Source of the DNA: Flavobacterium sp. KJJ
GTDB taxonomy: Bacteria; Bacteroidota; Bacteroidia; Flavobacteriales; Flavobacteriaceae
Reading direction: 5' to 3'
Length of the DNA stretch: 64,000 nt
NCBI RefSeq assembly: GCF_000708595.2
Contig: NZ_JARP01000002.1
Span: forward strand, 1-64,000
Made by a program: the position numbers and the translations under genes. This document shows positions 19,546 to 30,418 of this stretch, piece by piece (position 1 is the stretch's first letter; every line of letters begins with the position of its first letter). Below the pieces are notes generated by a model. It did no database searches. It had not been told where the DNA came from and saw only the letters and a list, made by a program, of their open reading frames with translations.

Positions 19546-19788
19546 TTATAGTTTGCTGTATTTTTCTCTTTTTACAGAAGCATAAGTTGCTACAAGCAGA
19601 CAAATAATTATTATTGTAAAATCAGGATATGGCTTACTATAGAAAAAATGATTTACTAAAGAATAAGTTACCTGAATGGAAGCTAAAACAAGCAATAAAT
19701 TACAAATGATTTTTTTACAAAAGTGATTATAGTTTTCATAATTATTTTGGTTTATTTGATTACGGCTCGTAAGTAATCGAATAATCAA
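19546..19788 (-). CDS. Small two-helix membrane protein, unknown
   Basis: 80 residues with hydrophobic segments at about 29-46 (ICNLLLVLASIQVTYSLV) and 56-70 (DFTIIIICLLVATYA), then a basic tail KREKYSKL. I do not recognise a family. It lies 56 bp upstream of the TraB-like gene on the same strand. Codon use looks like its neighbours, but it is short and could be spurious. Confidence 0.4.
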   Translation of the reverse strand: MIIRLLTSRNQINQNNYENYNHFCKKIICNLLLVLASIQVTYSLVNHFFYSKPYPDFTIIIICLLVATYASVKREKYSKL

Positions 19789-19831
19789 AACGTTACAAAA
19801 AAAATTAAACTTTTTTCAGAAAGTACGGAAA

Positions 19832-19925
19832 TTCAGCTATTACACAGAAATTCACAAAGAAAAAAACAGAGAAAACACAAAAAATAATTCTTTATTTTCT
19901 CAGTCGTGACTCTCTCTGTTGAATA
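19832..19925. repeat. Intergenic repeat, degenerate member of the CAGAG/CACAAAG family
   Basis: TTACACAGAAATTCACAAAG at the left and GACTCTCTCTGTTGAATAG at the right form an imperfect palindrome in the gap after bioF. It is weaker than the copy at 17365. Confidence 0.4.
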
Positions 19926-19931
19926 GAAAAA

Positions 19932-21068
19932 CTAAAAAATTGAATTTCTTAATAATTCTAGTACTTGATTAATTTCTTCTTCAGAATTATAACTGTGAAT
20001 ACAAAAACGCAGACGTTCCTGACCTTCTGGAACTGTTGGCGAAAGAATTGGTTTTACATCGAAACCTCTATCTTGCAACTGTTGCGCTAATCTTTTGACA
20101 TTTTCATTACCGGGAACAATCGCAGATTGAATGGCAGACTTGCTGCTAACAAACATCGGCTTTAAGCCTAATAAATTTTTCTGCTGATTAAACAAAATTA
20201 TATTCTGGCGCAGTTTATCTATAGTTTGTGCTTCGATTTCTAATTGTTGATAGGCAATTAAAATTGTGGCTACAGAATGTGGAGACAATCCTGTTGTGTA
20301 AATAAAACTTCTGGAGAAGTTTATCAAATATTCCTTAAGTTCTGAACTACCTAAAATTGCAGCGCCGTGACAGCCCAAAGCTTTTCCAAAAGTCATAATT
20401 CGGGCAAAAATTCTATGGTGCAAGTGCAGGTATTGACTTAAGCCTTCTCCTTTTTCACCAAAAACACCTAGAGTATGTGCTTCATCAACCACTAAATAGC
20501 AATTGTATTTTTCTGAAAGCTGCGCTAATTCTTCAAGATTTGGACTATCACCATCCATAGAAAAAACGGTTTCAGTAATGATGTAGATATTCGTGTCTGG
20601 AAATTTAAGTATAAGACGTTCTAAATCTTCAAAATCATTATGATTGAATTTATATGATTTGGCATTCGACATTGTAATTCCGTCCCGAATAGAAGCATGA
20701 CTTAGTTCATCATATAGAATAACATCGTTTCGTTGTGGTACAGCGCTAAAAAAACCAACATTGGCATCGTAACCCGAATTAAAAATTAAAGCCGATTCAG
20801 CCTCATGAAAATGCGAAATGAAGTTTTCCGCAATTTGATATAAAGAATGGTTGCCAGAAATTAATCGTGAACCTGTAGCCCCGTTCTGAATAATCTCATT
20901 TTCGACTAAATAATGATGTGTTAATTTAAAAATCGATTCTGATTTCGAAAATCCGATATAATCGTTAGAAGAAAAATCGACAAGATTATTAAAGCTTGGC
21001 AATTGTCTCAACGAATTATTTTGCTTCCTGTTTTCGAGCCTTTGAATAAGATTTTCTGGTAATTTCAT
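19932..21068 (-). CDS. bioF: 8-amino-7-oxononanoate synthase BioF
   Basis: 378 residues. PLP-dependent decarboxylative condensation of a pimeloyl thioester with alanine, the first step of biotin ring assembly. Signatures are FNSGYDANVGF, ELSHASIRDG, VVDEAHTLGVFG (Asp195, His198) and the PLP lysine in MTFGKALG (Lys229). It is on the same strand as bioD/bioA but separated from them by the sigma factor group. A TAACTTTG element ends 5 nt before the ATG. No bioB, bioC or bioH is in the window. Confidence 0.94.
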   Translation of the reverse strand: MKLPENLIQRLENRKQNNSLRQLPSFNNLVDFSSNDYIGFSKSESIFKLTHHYLVENEIIQNGATGSRLISGNHSLYQIAENFISHFHEAESALIFNSGYDANVGFFSAVPQRNDVILYDELSHASIRDGITMSNAKSYKFNHNDFEDLERLILKFPDTNIYIITETVFSMDGDSPNLEELAQLSEKYNCYLVVDEAHTLGVFGEKGEGLSQYLHLHHRIFARIMTFGKALGCHGAAILGSSELKEYLINFSRSFIYTTGLSPHSVATILIAYQQLEIEAQTIDKLRQNIILFNQQKNLLGLKPMFVSSKSAIQSAIVPGNENVKRLAQQLQDRGFDVKPILSPTVPEGQERLRFCIHSYNSEEEINQVLELLRNSIF

Positions 21069-21073
21069 AAAAA

Positions 21074-21081
21074 CAAAGTTA
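21074..21081 (-). promoter_or_regulatory. Possible -7 element of bioF
   Basis: Reads TAACTTTG leftward and fits TAnnTTTG. No TTG lies 17-23 nt upstream, so support is partial. Its spacing would put the transcript start at or next to the bioF ATG. Confidence 0.35.
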
Positions 21082-21099
21082 TGAAAATCAAATCAAACA

Positions 21100-21615
21100 T
21101 TATTTCAGGTTTTCTTTTTCAATCCATTTGAAGTTTCCTTTTTCAGTAGCATCAAGTAAATTTACATCTAATCCAACGGCAATGCAATAGGCTAGTTTAA
21201 AAGCCGCTTCCGAATTTAGGTGTACTGAAACTGTTTTCTTTTTCGTGTCAGAAAGCCAAATTTTAATTTCAAAATCTCTATCTGAATAATTTTTATAAAC
21301 CGATACATATTTAACATCCTTAAAAATTATATCCTTGCCTAACTGAATCTTAAACAATGTAAAATTAAATCGAACTGTTTTTAAGTCAGTATTTGTATAT
21401 ACTTTTTTAGTAAAAGTTAATCCAGCTGCACATATAGAAATCACTAAAACAGCAAGTGTGAATCTTAATCCGTATAAAACCTTTCCTAAATAAAAAAGAT
21501 CTACCATTTCAAGAAACATAAACGATAATAAAAAATAGAAAAAAAAGGCAATTAAATAGTGCCAAAAAGGTCTTTTTGAAACATAAATTAATTCCTCTCT
21601 TTGATTTTCTTCCAT
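21100..21615 (-). CDS. Membrane protein of unknown function
   Basis: 171 residues. Two or three hydrophobic segments (about 17-38, 43-50 and 52-67) are followed by a soluble beta-rich region (FNFTLFKIQLGKDIIFKDVK) of PH-like character with basic patches. I recognise no named family. It lies between the atpC terminator and bioF, 31 bp before bioF on the same strand, so it may be cotranscribed with bioF. Confidence 0.65.
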   Translation of the reverse strand: MEENQREELIYVSKRPFWHYLIAFFFYFLLSFMFLEMVDLFYLGKVLYGLRFTLAVLVISICAAGLTFTKKVYTNTDLKTVRFNFTLFKIQLGKDIIFKDVKYVSVYKNYSDRDFEIKIWLSDTKKKTVSVHLNSEAAFKLAYCIAVGLDVNLLDATEKGNFKWIEKENLK

Positions 21616-21629
21616 GCTCTAAAAATAAA

Positions 21630-21657
21630 AAAAGCCAAACAATAATGTTTGGCTTTT
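21630..21657 (-). terminator. Terminator of the atpDC operon
   Basis: AAAAGCCAAAC / GTTTGGCTTTT stem with an AATAAT loop, 20 bp past the atpC stop. Read leftward it runs into TTTTATTTTT. Confidence 0.85.
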
Positions 21658-21677
21658 TCATTTATTTTGAAATTGTC

Positions 21678-21959
21678 TTAATCAACTAAAACAATTACTT
21701 TATTATCTTTCATCTCGATAGTACCCGATGTAATCTCTAATGTATAAGTCTGATCGTTTACTTTCTTGAATTTAGTCGCTACCTCTTTAGAAAAATTGAA
21801 GTTTGAAGCTGCAATTTTAATGGTTCCTTTTTCTAAAATAGAAACAATAGGAGCGTGATTGTTCAAAATTTGAAAGCTTCCATCAACTCCAGGCAATGTA
21901 ACAGATGTTACTTCTCCTGAAAATAATTTTGCTTCTGGTGATACTATTTCTAAAATCAT
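21678..21959 (-). CDS. atpC: F1F0 ATP synthase subunit epsilon
   Basis: 93 residues, the short form consisting of the N-terminal beta-sandwich (EIVSPEAKLFSGEV, LPGVDGSFQILNNHAPIVS). The C-terminal helical hairpin of longer homologues is missing, which is common in Bacteroidota. Part of the central stalk, linking the beta subunits with gamma and the c-ring. Downstream of atpD, with an 81-bp repeat-filled gap. Confidence 0.93.
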   Translation of the reverse strand: MILEIVSPEAKLFSGEVTSVTLPGVDGSFQILNNHAPIVSILEKGTIKIAASNFNFSKEVATKFKKVNDQTYTLEITSGTIEMKDNKVIVLVD

Positions 21960-21965
21960 TTTTTT

Positions 21966-22036
21966 TTAGTTATGAGTTATAAGTTATGAGTTATAAGTGA
22001 GTTGAAACTCATAATTTATAACTCATAATTCATAAT
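21966..22036. repeat. Repeat-rich hairpin between atpD and atpC
   Basis: AGTTATGAGTTATAAGTTATGAGTTATAAGT is a tandem array within 21966-22000, followed by its near reverse complement ACTCATAATTTATAACTCAT. It fills almost the whole intercistronic gap and would fold into a long AU-rich hairpin in the mRNA. Confidence 0.75.
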
Positions 22037-22040
22037 TATA

Positions 22041-23555
<1,515 letters not shown>

Positions 23556-23613
23556 TTATGTATTTATTAAATAGCTATTTAGGTTTATCGAAAATACCTC
23601 TTTTTTCAGAGCG

Positions 23614-23643
23614 CAAAGATAATTTTTTAAAATATAAAATCAA
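23614..23643 (-). promoter_or_regulatory. Bacteroidota-type promoter of atpDC
   Basis: Reads TTG (23643-23641), 19 nt, TATCTTTG (23621-23614) leftward. This is a full match to the TTG-N17-23-TAnnTTTG consensus. Expected start near 23607, giving a leader of about 55 nt. Confidence 0.75.
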
Positions 23644-23788
23644 TATTTTTTTTATAAAAAATACTACGATTTTGTTTGATTCCTAAAAGTCAGGCTTCAA
23701 AAACCGAAAATAGCATTTTTTAGCAAAAATAAAAAAAGCCACTACATTTTAGAAACGCGTGACTTTCTTACTAAAAAAATTGGCTTTA

Positions 23789-25348
23789 TTATAAAGATGC
23801 GGGATATTGAATTGGATATAAAGCCAAATCAACATGACGCAAAGTCGAACCGTATTGTTTGTTAATTGCATCTATAAAAATATTTGCGATTAAACCATAA
23901 CCTCTTGCACTTGGATGAACTCCATCTAAAGAAAAAGCTCCTCCGGTAACATATGTAGAAGTCATACTGAAATTCCCAAATCGAATTCCTCCACTTGATA
24001 ACTGGGTTAAAGTCGCTCTGGTATCAACAAAAGCCAAACCTTTTTCTTTGGCAACGGCTTCGATTGTTACATTATAAGCGTCTGTTGCTTTTTTAATCTC
24101 AGCAATTTCCGTCGGAATTAGTACGTGTTTATCCTGCAAAGGATAAGTTACTCCAAATTTATTTAATGGAGCAGGCGGTGCAATTCCAAGACCAGAATCC
24201 TCAGCTACTGGCGCAGCACCAATTGCAGTTCTTGTTGGCAAAACTACAAGATCTGTAGCTTTAGCTTGTCTTGCCTGTCCAAAAACAGCTCCATAAAAAG
24301 CCGCAGTCTGAGCTCCTAATGTTGGTGTAAATGCAGCCGTTAACTGAGCTGATAAATTAGTCAGCGATTCATCTTTTATTAAAACCGGATTAGCAGCAGT
24401 TTCAGACAACAAATTAATTCTGTCTCCTGCACTAAACGCAGTCAATGCTTGTTTTAATGGTCCATATAATTGTGCATTCAAAGCTTGAATAGTTGCTTTA
24501 CCCACTGCTTCATTATCACCACCCAGCGATTTAGCTGTAAGCGGATTGTAAGGAACAGTTGTAAAATAAGGCAAAGCTGTAATGTATGGCAAATTAGCCA
24601 CCACTCCTTTTGCTCCTTTCGAAGTTAGACCTGTAACCAAATTATTGTAAACACTTGCAAATACTGCTGGATCTGTAATATCGTTTCCTCCATAAGTCGC
24701 TGGATTTGCATTTCCTGTTTGGTCTTTTCCAATTCCACCAGAAGTTGCATAAGCTAAAACATCATTTCCACCAATAAATAAAGAGAAAAAAGTCGGATTC
24801 TGCGCTACCGCATCAGCCAAAACTGTTGTTGAAGGCGCACTGGCAAATCGAACAAAATAAGGATTTGAAGCTCCTGTTGCCAATCCAGCCACATTACCAT
24901 AACCTGCCGCTAATAAATGAAAACTCTTAGCACCCGGAACACCTAAATTACCAAACGAACCTGTAAGATGCGCTGTCACTTCAGTAGTTGGTGTACCCGA
25001 AACATTTACCGGCCCAACTCCGTTGAAATACAAACGTGTTCCCGCCGCAACCTTTCCTCCTACAAGCAAACCACCAATATTATCATTCATAAACGGAGTT
25101 GCAAAAGCACCTCCGCCGGCAGCAACAAATTGCTGTGCCAAAATATTAGTATAAGCTCCTTCTTGGCCTTTTTTAAACAGCGCATTATCGCTATAACCCG
25201 CAGCAAAAGAATCTCCGAGCGCCACATATTTTGTAAAAACTGCTGATCCAGGAACAACAGGCACCTCTACCGGCGCATCACTTTCATCATTATTACATGC
25301 CATAAAGGTTAAAGAAACCAATAAAAGCCATTTTATATTTTTTTTCAT
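23789..25348 (-). CDS. SGNH/GDSL-hydrolase lipoprotein
   Basis: 519 residues. The lipobox TFMAC puts the lipidated Cys at 18, so it is probably outer-membrane anchored. SGNH blocks: ALGDSFAAGYSD (catalytic Ser47), NLGVPGAKS, FSLFIGGNDVLAY, and DGVHPSARGYGLIA near the C-terminus with the Asp/His pair. Such enzymes are esterases or lipases; the substrate is not visible. The central region is unusually long (about residues 200-420, Ala/Thr-rich). Lies 94 bp downstream of a TonB-dependent receptor gene on the same strand, which suggests cleavage of a lipid or ester substrate coupled to uptake. Confidence 0.88.
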   Translation of the reverse strand: MKKNIKWLLLVSLTFMACNNDESDAPVEVPVVPGSAVFTKYVALGDSFAAGYSDNALFKKGQEGAYTNILAQQFVAAGGGAFATPFMNDNIGGLLVGGKVAAGTRLYFNGVGPVNVSGTPTTEVTAHLTGSFGNLGVPGAKSFHLLAAGYGNVAGLATGASNPYFVRFASAPSTTVLADAVAQNPTFFSLFIGGNDVLAYATSGGIGKDQTGNANPATYGGNDITDPAVFASVYNNLVTGLTSKGAKGVVANLPYITALPYFTTVPYNPLTAKSLGGDNEAVGKATIQALNAQLYGPLKQALTAFSAGDRINLLSETAANPVLIKDESLTNLSAQLTAAFTPTLGAQTAAFYGAVFGQARQAKATDLVVLPTRTAIGAAPVAEDSGLGIAPPAPLNKFGVTYPLQDKHVLIPTEIAEIKKATDAYNVTIEAVAKEKGLAFVDTRATLTQLSSGGIRFGNFSMTSTYVTGGAFSLDGVHPSARGYGLIANIFIDAINKQYGSTLRHVDLALYPIQYPASL

Positions 25349-25442
25349 GTCATTAAGTTTAAAATTAATACTTCTTTCATTTTACTTTTATTGAATAATA
25401 AAAAAGAAAGAAAACCCTGCTTCATTCAATTAAATGCTTTAA

Positions 25443-28256
25443 TTATGGATTGATTGTCCAAGAAGCAAACCACATTTGGCCAATTGCTCCAGCTCCAATC
25501 ACTTGAAGATAATCTGATCCAAAAAGATTAGTTGCCCCAACTTTAAGTACTGATTTAAGTTTTGGAAAAGCATAATTAATTTGAGCATCAAGAACAGTAT
25601 TTTCTGGAATCATTCCGTCTCCGAAAGAAGATTGCCATAAATATTCTGTATTCCATCTCACATTTACATTAAAACCTAAATTTTTGATCACTTTAGCATT
25701 ACCAAGTGACGCTTTAATTCTGTGTTTAGGCGTATTAAATCCAGCCACAAAACTTGGATCTTCTGATTGATCAAAGTCAAATTGCGCATAGTTATAATTA
25801 ACTCCTACCTCAAAATCTTTATACACTTTTTTAGATAAACCAACTCCAAAACCAAAAGAAGAAATTTGAGCTGTGGTATTTGTATAAACTTGATAAACTC
25901 TTCTGTCACCAAATGCTAACGCTTGATAAGTTTGCTGTACTGCAGGATTAGAAGAATCTGCACCTACTGTTCCGTAATAAGGTGATATTACTCTCGCCGT
26001 ATTCATGAAATCATTATAAATATTATAATAAGCATTCAAATCGATTGACAAATCATTTTGAACTACTGAGCGATACCCAACCTCAAAAGCTTGAACTTGC
26101 TCCGGCTTTACCAATCCAATATTCGCAACTTTAAGATCTGCTGGATTTGCAGAAGCGGCAAAAGCTTGAACAGAAGCTACAGTATAAGCGTTATGATATG
26201 CATTTTGACCAGACATCGCGATAGTTGCAGGTTGCCCAGCTACTGCCTGACCTGCAGCACTTACATTTACAGTTTCTTGAAAACGGTCTAAATTTTCAGG
26301 AGCCGAACCAATCAAAGCAAATGGACCTAAATCTAAACCAATATACTGATCTTGCGTTGTTGGATTACGGAAACCTGTTTGGTAAGACAATCTGAAGTTA
26401 TGTCTTTTAGACTCTCCAGCAGAATAAACGAATGAAACTCTTGGTGAAATTTTTCCATCAAAGTTTTGACTTTTATCATAACGTAAAGATCCTGTGAATT
26501 TCAATCTGTCTTCCATGAATTTTTTAGTCAATTGTCCGTAAGCGCCGTATTCTTTATAATCAATTGGACCATCATAATCTGTAAAGATAGTTCCTTCAGA
26601 ATCCATTATGTATTTTCTCCAAGAACCACCAACTTGAATTTCAGCCCATTTAATAATATCTCTAAAATTATAATTCACATCTGTATGGTATAATTTTGAG
26701 TGATCAATAAATTTAGCCCCTTGAGTTAAATCAGGATTAGAAACTACAGTTGATAAAGCAGTTTTAAATTGAGGAGAACCCGGCTCAAATCTCGCCGATC
26801 TTGGAGCACTAGGATTATTAGGATCCGTATTTGGCACCAAATTTAAACCTGGCGAAACATTATAATCTGCGAAGTTTCTAGCATAATTTGCGGCGTCATT
26901 TGCATTAAGTCCAAGTACAGCAGAAGACAATTGAAAAGATCTTCCATAATCAGTAAACCAGTTTGTATCAGATTTTGCTGCTCTATTAACATTCCATGCT
27001 GCGAATCTCATATCGTATGAATTTCCTGCATCTTCATCTGTAGCATATGCTCTAACGAAAAAGTTCTTTCCTTTTACTTCAATTTTTCCTTGTTGCATCA
27101 TAAAGCCTTTCAGCGCATATCTATTAGCTCCTTGATAGATTGTACTACCTAACCCAATTTTATATTGCAAGATAACTTCTGTCTCACTATCATTAAAAGG
27201 TTTGATATGTGCAGAAAAATCGGCTTTGACATTTTTAACCTTGTTATCTGTTAAATCTTGTTCACGGTATCCAGTTCTGCTTACTTGTCCAACATTTGGA
27301 ATAAAAGTAGTAACCTCGTCTCCGTAAATATTTAATCCATCATAATTTTGATTCATTGCATGCCCAACAGAACCTCCAGTCATACTTCTTGTATCAGCAG
27401 CAATCCATTCAGTTGCCTCCATATAAGTAAAGTTGGCTTTTAAGGCAAAATGCTGTGTAAATGCTTTTGCTGCTCTAATTCCAAAATCATTGTAATCATT
27501 TGTTCCAGCTGCATTTTGAGTAGTCTGGCCATATTTGTAGTAAACACTAATTCCTTCATTTGTAAAAGGACTTTTACTGTTCATAAACATTATACCGTTA
27601 AAAGCATTTGCTCCGTAAAGTGCAGAAGATGCTCCAGGCAAAAGCTCCACATTAGCCACATCAATATCCGATATACCAATTAAGTTACCTAGTACAAAGT
27701 TTAGTGCTGGTGACGAGTTATCCATTCCATCAACCAATTGCATAAAACGGGTATTGGCCACAGAAGCAAAACCACGGGTATTGATCGATTTAAATGAAAT
27801 ACTGCTGGTATTAAAATGGACCTCTTTAAGGTTTTCTAATCCATCATAAAAAGTAGCTGCCGTAGTATTTTTAATTTCCTGAATTCCCATCCTCTCAATA
27901 GTAACTGGCGATTCAATTACTCTTTCTGGAGTTCTTGAAGCAGAAACTACGATTTCATCCAGTTTTGTTTCTTCATCTTTTAAAATCACATCAACTTTTT
28001 GATTCAGCGATGTAATACTAATCGTTTTAGTTTCAAAACCCACTGCCGATACTTTAATTGTAAAAGGAGGCTTCGCAGTAGTACTTAATTTAAATGTGCC
28101 ATCAAAGTCAGTTGAAGTTCCTGTTGAACTTCCAACTACATTAACATTCGCACCAGGAATAGATTGTTTGTTACTATCGGTAACAGAACCAGTAATTGTA
28201 TTCTGCGCAAAGGAAACTCCGCAGAAAAACAACATAATTAGTAAATACACTCTCAT
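25443..28256 (-). CDS. TonB-dependent outer-membrane receptor
   Basis: 937 residues. Signal peptide (LLIMLFFCGVSFAQ), then a carboxypeptidase-like regulatory domain (ITGSVTDSNKQSIPGANVNV, residues 20-95), a TonB-box-like EIVVSASR, a plug domain (about 110-230, VELLPGASSALYGANAFNG) and a long beta-barrel ending in FASWTINP. Imports an unknown ligand across the outer membrane using TonB energy. There is no SusD partner, so it is not a classical glycan SusCD pair. Its neighbour is the SGNH lipoprotein. Confidence 0.92.
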   Translation of the reverse strand: MRVYLLIMLFFCGVSFAQNTITGSVTDSNKQSIPGANVNVVGSSTGTSTDFDGTFKLSTTAKPPFTIKVSAVGFETKTISITSLNQKVDVILKDEETKLDEIVVSASRTPERVIESPVTIERMGIQEIKNTTAATFYDGLENLKEVHFNTSSISFKSINTRGFASVANTRFMQLVDGMDNSSPALNFVLGNLIGISDIDVANVELLPGASSALYGANAFNGIMFMNSKSPFTNEGISVYYKYGQTTQNAAGTNDYNDFGIRAAKAFTQHFALKANFTYMEATEWIAADTRSMTGGSVGHAMNQNYDGLNIYGDEVTTFIPNVGQVSRTGYREQDLTDNKVKNVKADFSAHIKPFNDSETEVILQYKIGLGSTIYQGANRYALKGFMMQQGKIEVKGKNFFVRAYATDEDAGNSYDMRFAAWNVNRAAKSDTNWFTDYGRSFQLSSAVLGLNANDAANYARNFADYNVSPGLNLVPNTDPNNPSAPRSARFEPGSPQFKTALSTVVSNPDLTQGAKFIDHSKLYHTDVNYNFRDIIKWAEIQVGGSWRKYIMDSEGTIFTDYDGPIDYKEYGAYGQLTKKFMEDRLKFTGSLRYDKSQNFDGKISPRVSFVYSAGESKRHNFRLSYQTGFRNPTTQDQYIGLDLGPFALIGSAPENLDRFQETVNVSAAGQAVAGQPATIAMSGQNAYHNAYTVASVQAFAASANPADLKVANIGLVKPEQVQAFEVGYRSVVQNDLSIDLNAYYNIYNDFMNTARVISPYYGTVGADSSNPAVQQTYQALAFGDRRVYQVYTNTTAQISSFGFGVGLSKKVYKDFEVGVNYNYAQFDFDQSEDPSFVAGFNTPKHRIKASLGNAKVIKNLGFNVNVRWNTEYLWQSSFGDGMIPENTVLDAQINYAFPKLKSVLKVGATNLFGSDYLQVIGAGAIGQMWFASWTINP

Positions 28257-28509
28257 TTTGGTTAGTTTTTGGTTAGTTTATCTAGCCAAAATACAAATAA
28301 TTTTAATATTAATAAAAAAACGTTAAAAAAAATTAATAATACGCATCTTTTTAGTTAGTATTTTAACTTTTTCACATTGTCTTTTATTAAATTAACAGCA
28401 ACAACAAACCTTTTCAAATCTTAAATAGTATGCATACATATAAAATTTAAGAAAAAAAATGAGGATTCAATAAAAATACAGGGGTTAGAAAAAAAATATG
28501 ACAATAAAA
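28257..28509. other. AT-rich promoter region upstream of the TonB receptor
   Basis: No gene seen. Contains two copies of GGTTAGTTT just upstream of the receptor start (28260-28278) and several homopolymer A and T runs. I find no full TTG/TAnnTTTG match. Confidence 0.35.
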
Positions 28510-28535
28510 AAAAGCGAGACCTAAATCTCGCTTTT
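28510..28535 (-). terminator. Terminator of glmS
   Basis: AAAAGCGAGA / TCTCGCTTTT stem with a CCTAAA loop, 24 bp past the glmS stop, followed leftward by TTTTTATTG. Confidence 0.8.
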
Positions 28536-28558
28536 TAACATTTGTATGTTTACATATA

Positions 28559-30409
28559 TTATTCTACCGTAACAGACTTTGCCAAGTTACGAGGCTGATC
28601 TACATTACAACCTCTCATTACAGCAATATAGTAAGAAAGTAATTGCAATGGTATAGTTGTAATTAATGGAGATAAAGCATCTGAAGTTTCTGGAATTTCG
28701 ATTACATAATCAGCTAATTCACGAACTTGTGTATCTCCTTTAGTGACAACGGCAATAATTTTACCGCTTCTTGATTTAATCTCTTGAATATTACTTACAA
28801 TTTTATCGTAGTGACCTTGTTTAGGTGCAATTACAATAACGGGCATATGTTCATCAATTAAAGCAATCGGACCGTGTTTCATCTCGGCTGCAGGATAACC
28901 TTCAGCGTGAATATATGAAATTTCTTTAAGCTTTAAGGCTCCTTCAAGAGCTACTGGAAAATTATATCCACGACCTAAGTACAAACAGTTTGGCGCATCT
29001 TTAAAAGCTGCAGCAATTTCTTTTGCTCTGTCGTTAGTTTCTAATGCCTCAGCTACTTTTTCAGGAATTATCTCTAATTCTTGCAAATAAGTGTGAAAAT
29101 CTGTGTTTGATAAAGTTCCTTTTGCTTTTCCTAATCTCAAAGCGATCATAGTCAACACTGTGATTTGAGTTGTAAAAGCTTTAGTTGAAGCTACTCCAAT
29201 TTCTGGTCCTGCATGTGTGTAAGCACCTGCATGGCTTTCTCTAGAGATAGACGAACCAACAACGTTACAAACTCCAAAAACGAATGCTCCGTTTTCTTTA
29301 GCCAATTTAATAGCAGCCATTGTATCTGCAGTTTCTCCTGATTGAGAAATAGCAATTACAACATCGTTTTTATTAATGATTGGGTTTCTGTATCTAAATT
29401 CAGAAGCATATTCTACTTCAACAGGAATACGAGTAAACTCCTCAAAAATGTATTCTGCAACTAAACCTGCGTGCCATGAAGTACCACAAGCAACAATAAT
29501 AATTCTATCAGCGTTAAGAAATTTTTCAAGATTATCCTCAACACCGGCCATCTGAACTATTCCTTCATTTGCATGAAGTCTTCCTCTGTAAGTATCTTTA
29601 ATTACACTTGGCTGTTCGTAGATTTCTTTTAGCATAAAATGGTCGTAACCGCCTTTTTCAATTTGCTCCAAATTCATTTGAAGCTCTTGGATATAAGGAT
29701 CTACTAACGAGTCGTCTTTTATTTTTCTAACCTTAAGAGGCTTATGCAATCTAATGTTTGCCATTTCACCATCTTCAAGATAAATTGCATTTGCAGTATA
29801 TTCAATAAAAGGCGAAGCATCTGAAGCAATAAAATATTCTCCTTCACCAACACCAATAGCTAACGGGCTTCCTAATCTTGCTGCAACAATTTCATTTGGA
29901 TTTTTTTTATCAAAAACAGCAATTGCATATGCTCCTACAACTTGGTTTAAAGCAATTTGAACCGCTTTACCAAGTTTAATATTTTCTTTTTTCTGAACTT
30001 CTTCAATTAAGTTTACTAAAACTTCTGTATCCGTATCAGATTTAAAAGTATAACCTCTTTTTTTTAATTCTTCTTTAAGCGGTGCATAATTCTCAATAAT
30101 TCCGTTGTGAATAATTACCAATTCACCAGAATTAGAAAGATGAGGATGCGAGTTTACATCATTCGGAACACCATGAGTTGCCCAACGTGTGTGTCCAATT
30201 CCTATAGTTCCATTTGTTGTAAAATTGTCTTTTGCCTTAGCCTCAAGATCCGAAACTTTACCTTTTGTTTTACAAAGTTTTACCCCAGCTTCGTTGTCAA
30301 ACAACATAACACCGGCGCTATCATATCCTCTGTACTCGAGTCGCTTTAATCCCTTGATAACAATAGGATACGCCTCTCTATGACCGATATATCCAACAAT
30401 TCCACACAT
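28559..30409 (-). CDS. glmS: Glucosamine-6-phosphate synthase (isomerizing)
   Basis: 616 residues. N-terminal glutaminase domain with the nucleophile Cys2 (MCGIVGYIG) and GIGHTRWATHG. Two SIS domains follow (AISQSGETADT; GRGYNFPVALEGALKLKEIS), and the C-terminus is NLAKSVTVE. Makes glucosamine-6-phosphate from fructose-6-phosphate and glutamine for peptidoglycan and LPS. Only 9 bp follow the DUF4270 gene, so they form one operon. No glmS ribozyme is seen, as expected outside Firmicutes. Confidence 0.97.
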   Translation of the reverse strand: MCGIVGYIGHREAYPIVIKGLKRLEYRGYDSAGVMLFDNEAGVKLCKTKGKVSDLEAKAKDNFTTNGTIGIGHTRWATHGVPNDVNSHPHLSNSGELVIIHNGIIENYAPLKEELKKRGYTFKSDTDTEVLVNLIEEVQKKENIKLGKAVQIALNQVVGAYAIAVFDKKNPNEIVAARLGSPLAIGVGEGEYFIASDASPFIEYTANAIYLEDGEMANIRLHKPLKVRKIKDDSLVDPYIQELQMNLEQIEKGGYDHFMLKEIYEQPSVIKDTYRGRLHANEGIVQMAGVEDNLEKFLNADRIIIVACGTSWHAGLVAEYIFEEFTRIPVEVEYASEFRYRNPIINKNDVVIAISQSGETADTMAAIKLAKENGAFVFGVCNVVGSSISRESHAGAYTHAGPEIGVASTKAFTTQITVLTMIALRLGKAKGTLSNTDFHTYLQELEIIPEKVAEALETNDRAKEIAAAFKDAPNCLYLGRGYNFPVALEGALKLKEISYIHAEGYPAAEMKHGPIALIDEHMPVIVIAPKQGHYDKIVSNIQEIKSRSGKIIAVVTKGDTQVRELADYVIEIPETSDALSPLITTIPLQLLSYYIAVMRGCNVDQPRNLAKSVTVE

Positions 30410-30418
30410 ATATATTTA

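Noticed and set aside
25443..28256. SusC/SusD polysaccharide utilisation locus
   Set aside because: There is a TonB receptor but no SusD-like lipoprotein or glycoside hydrolase beside it.
28410..28560. glmS ribozyme near glmS
   Set aside because: Only a simple terminator hairpin follows the gene, and the gene start lies 9 bp after DUF4270; no ribozyme core is visible.
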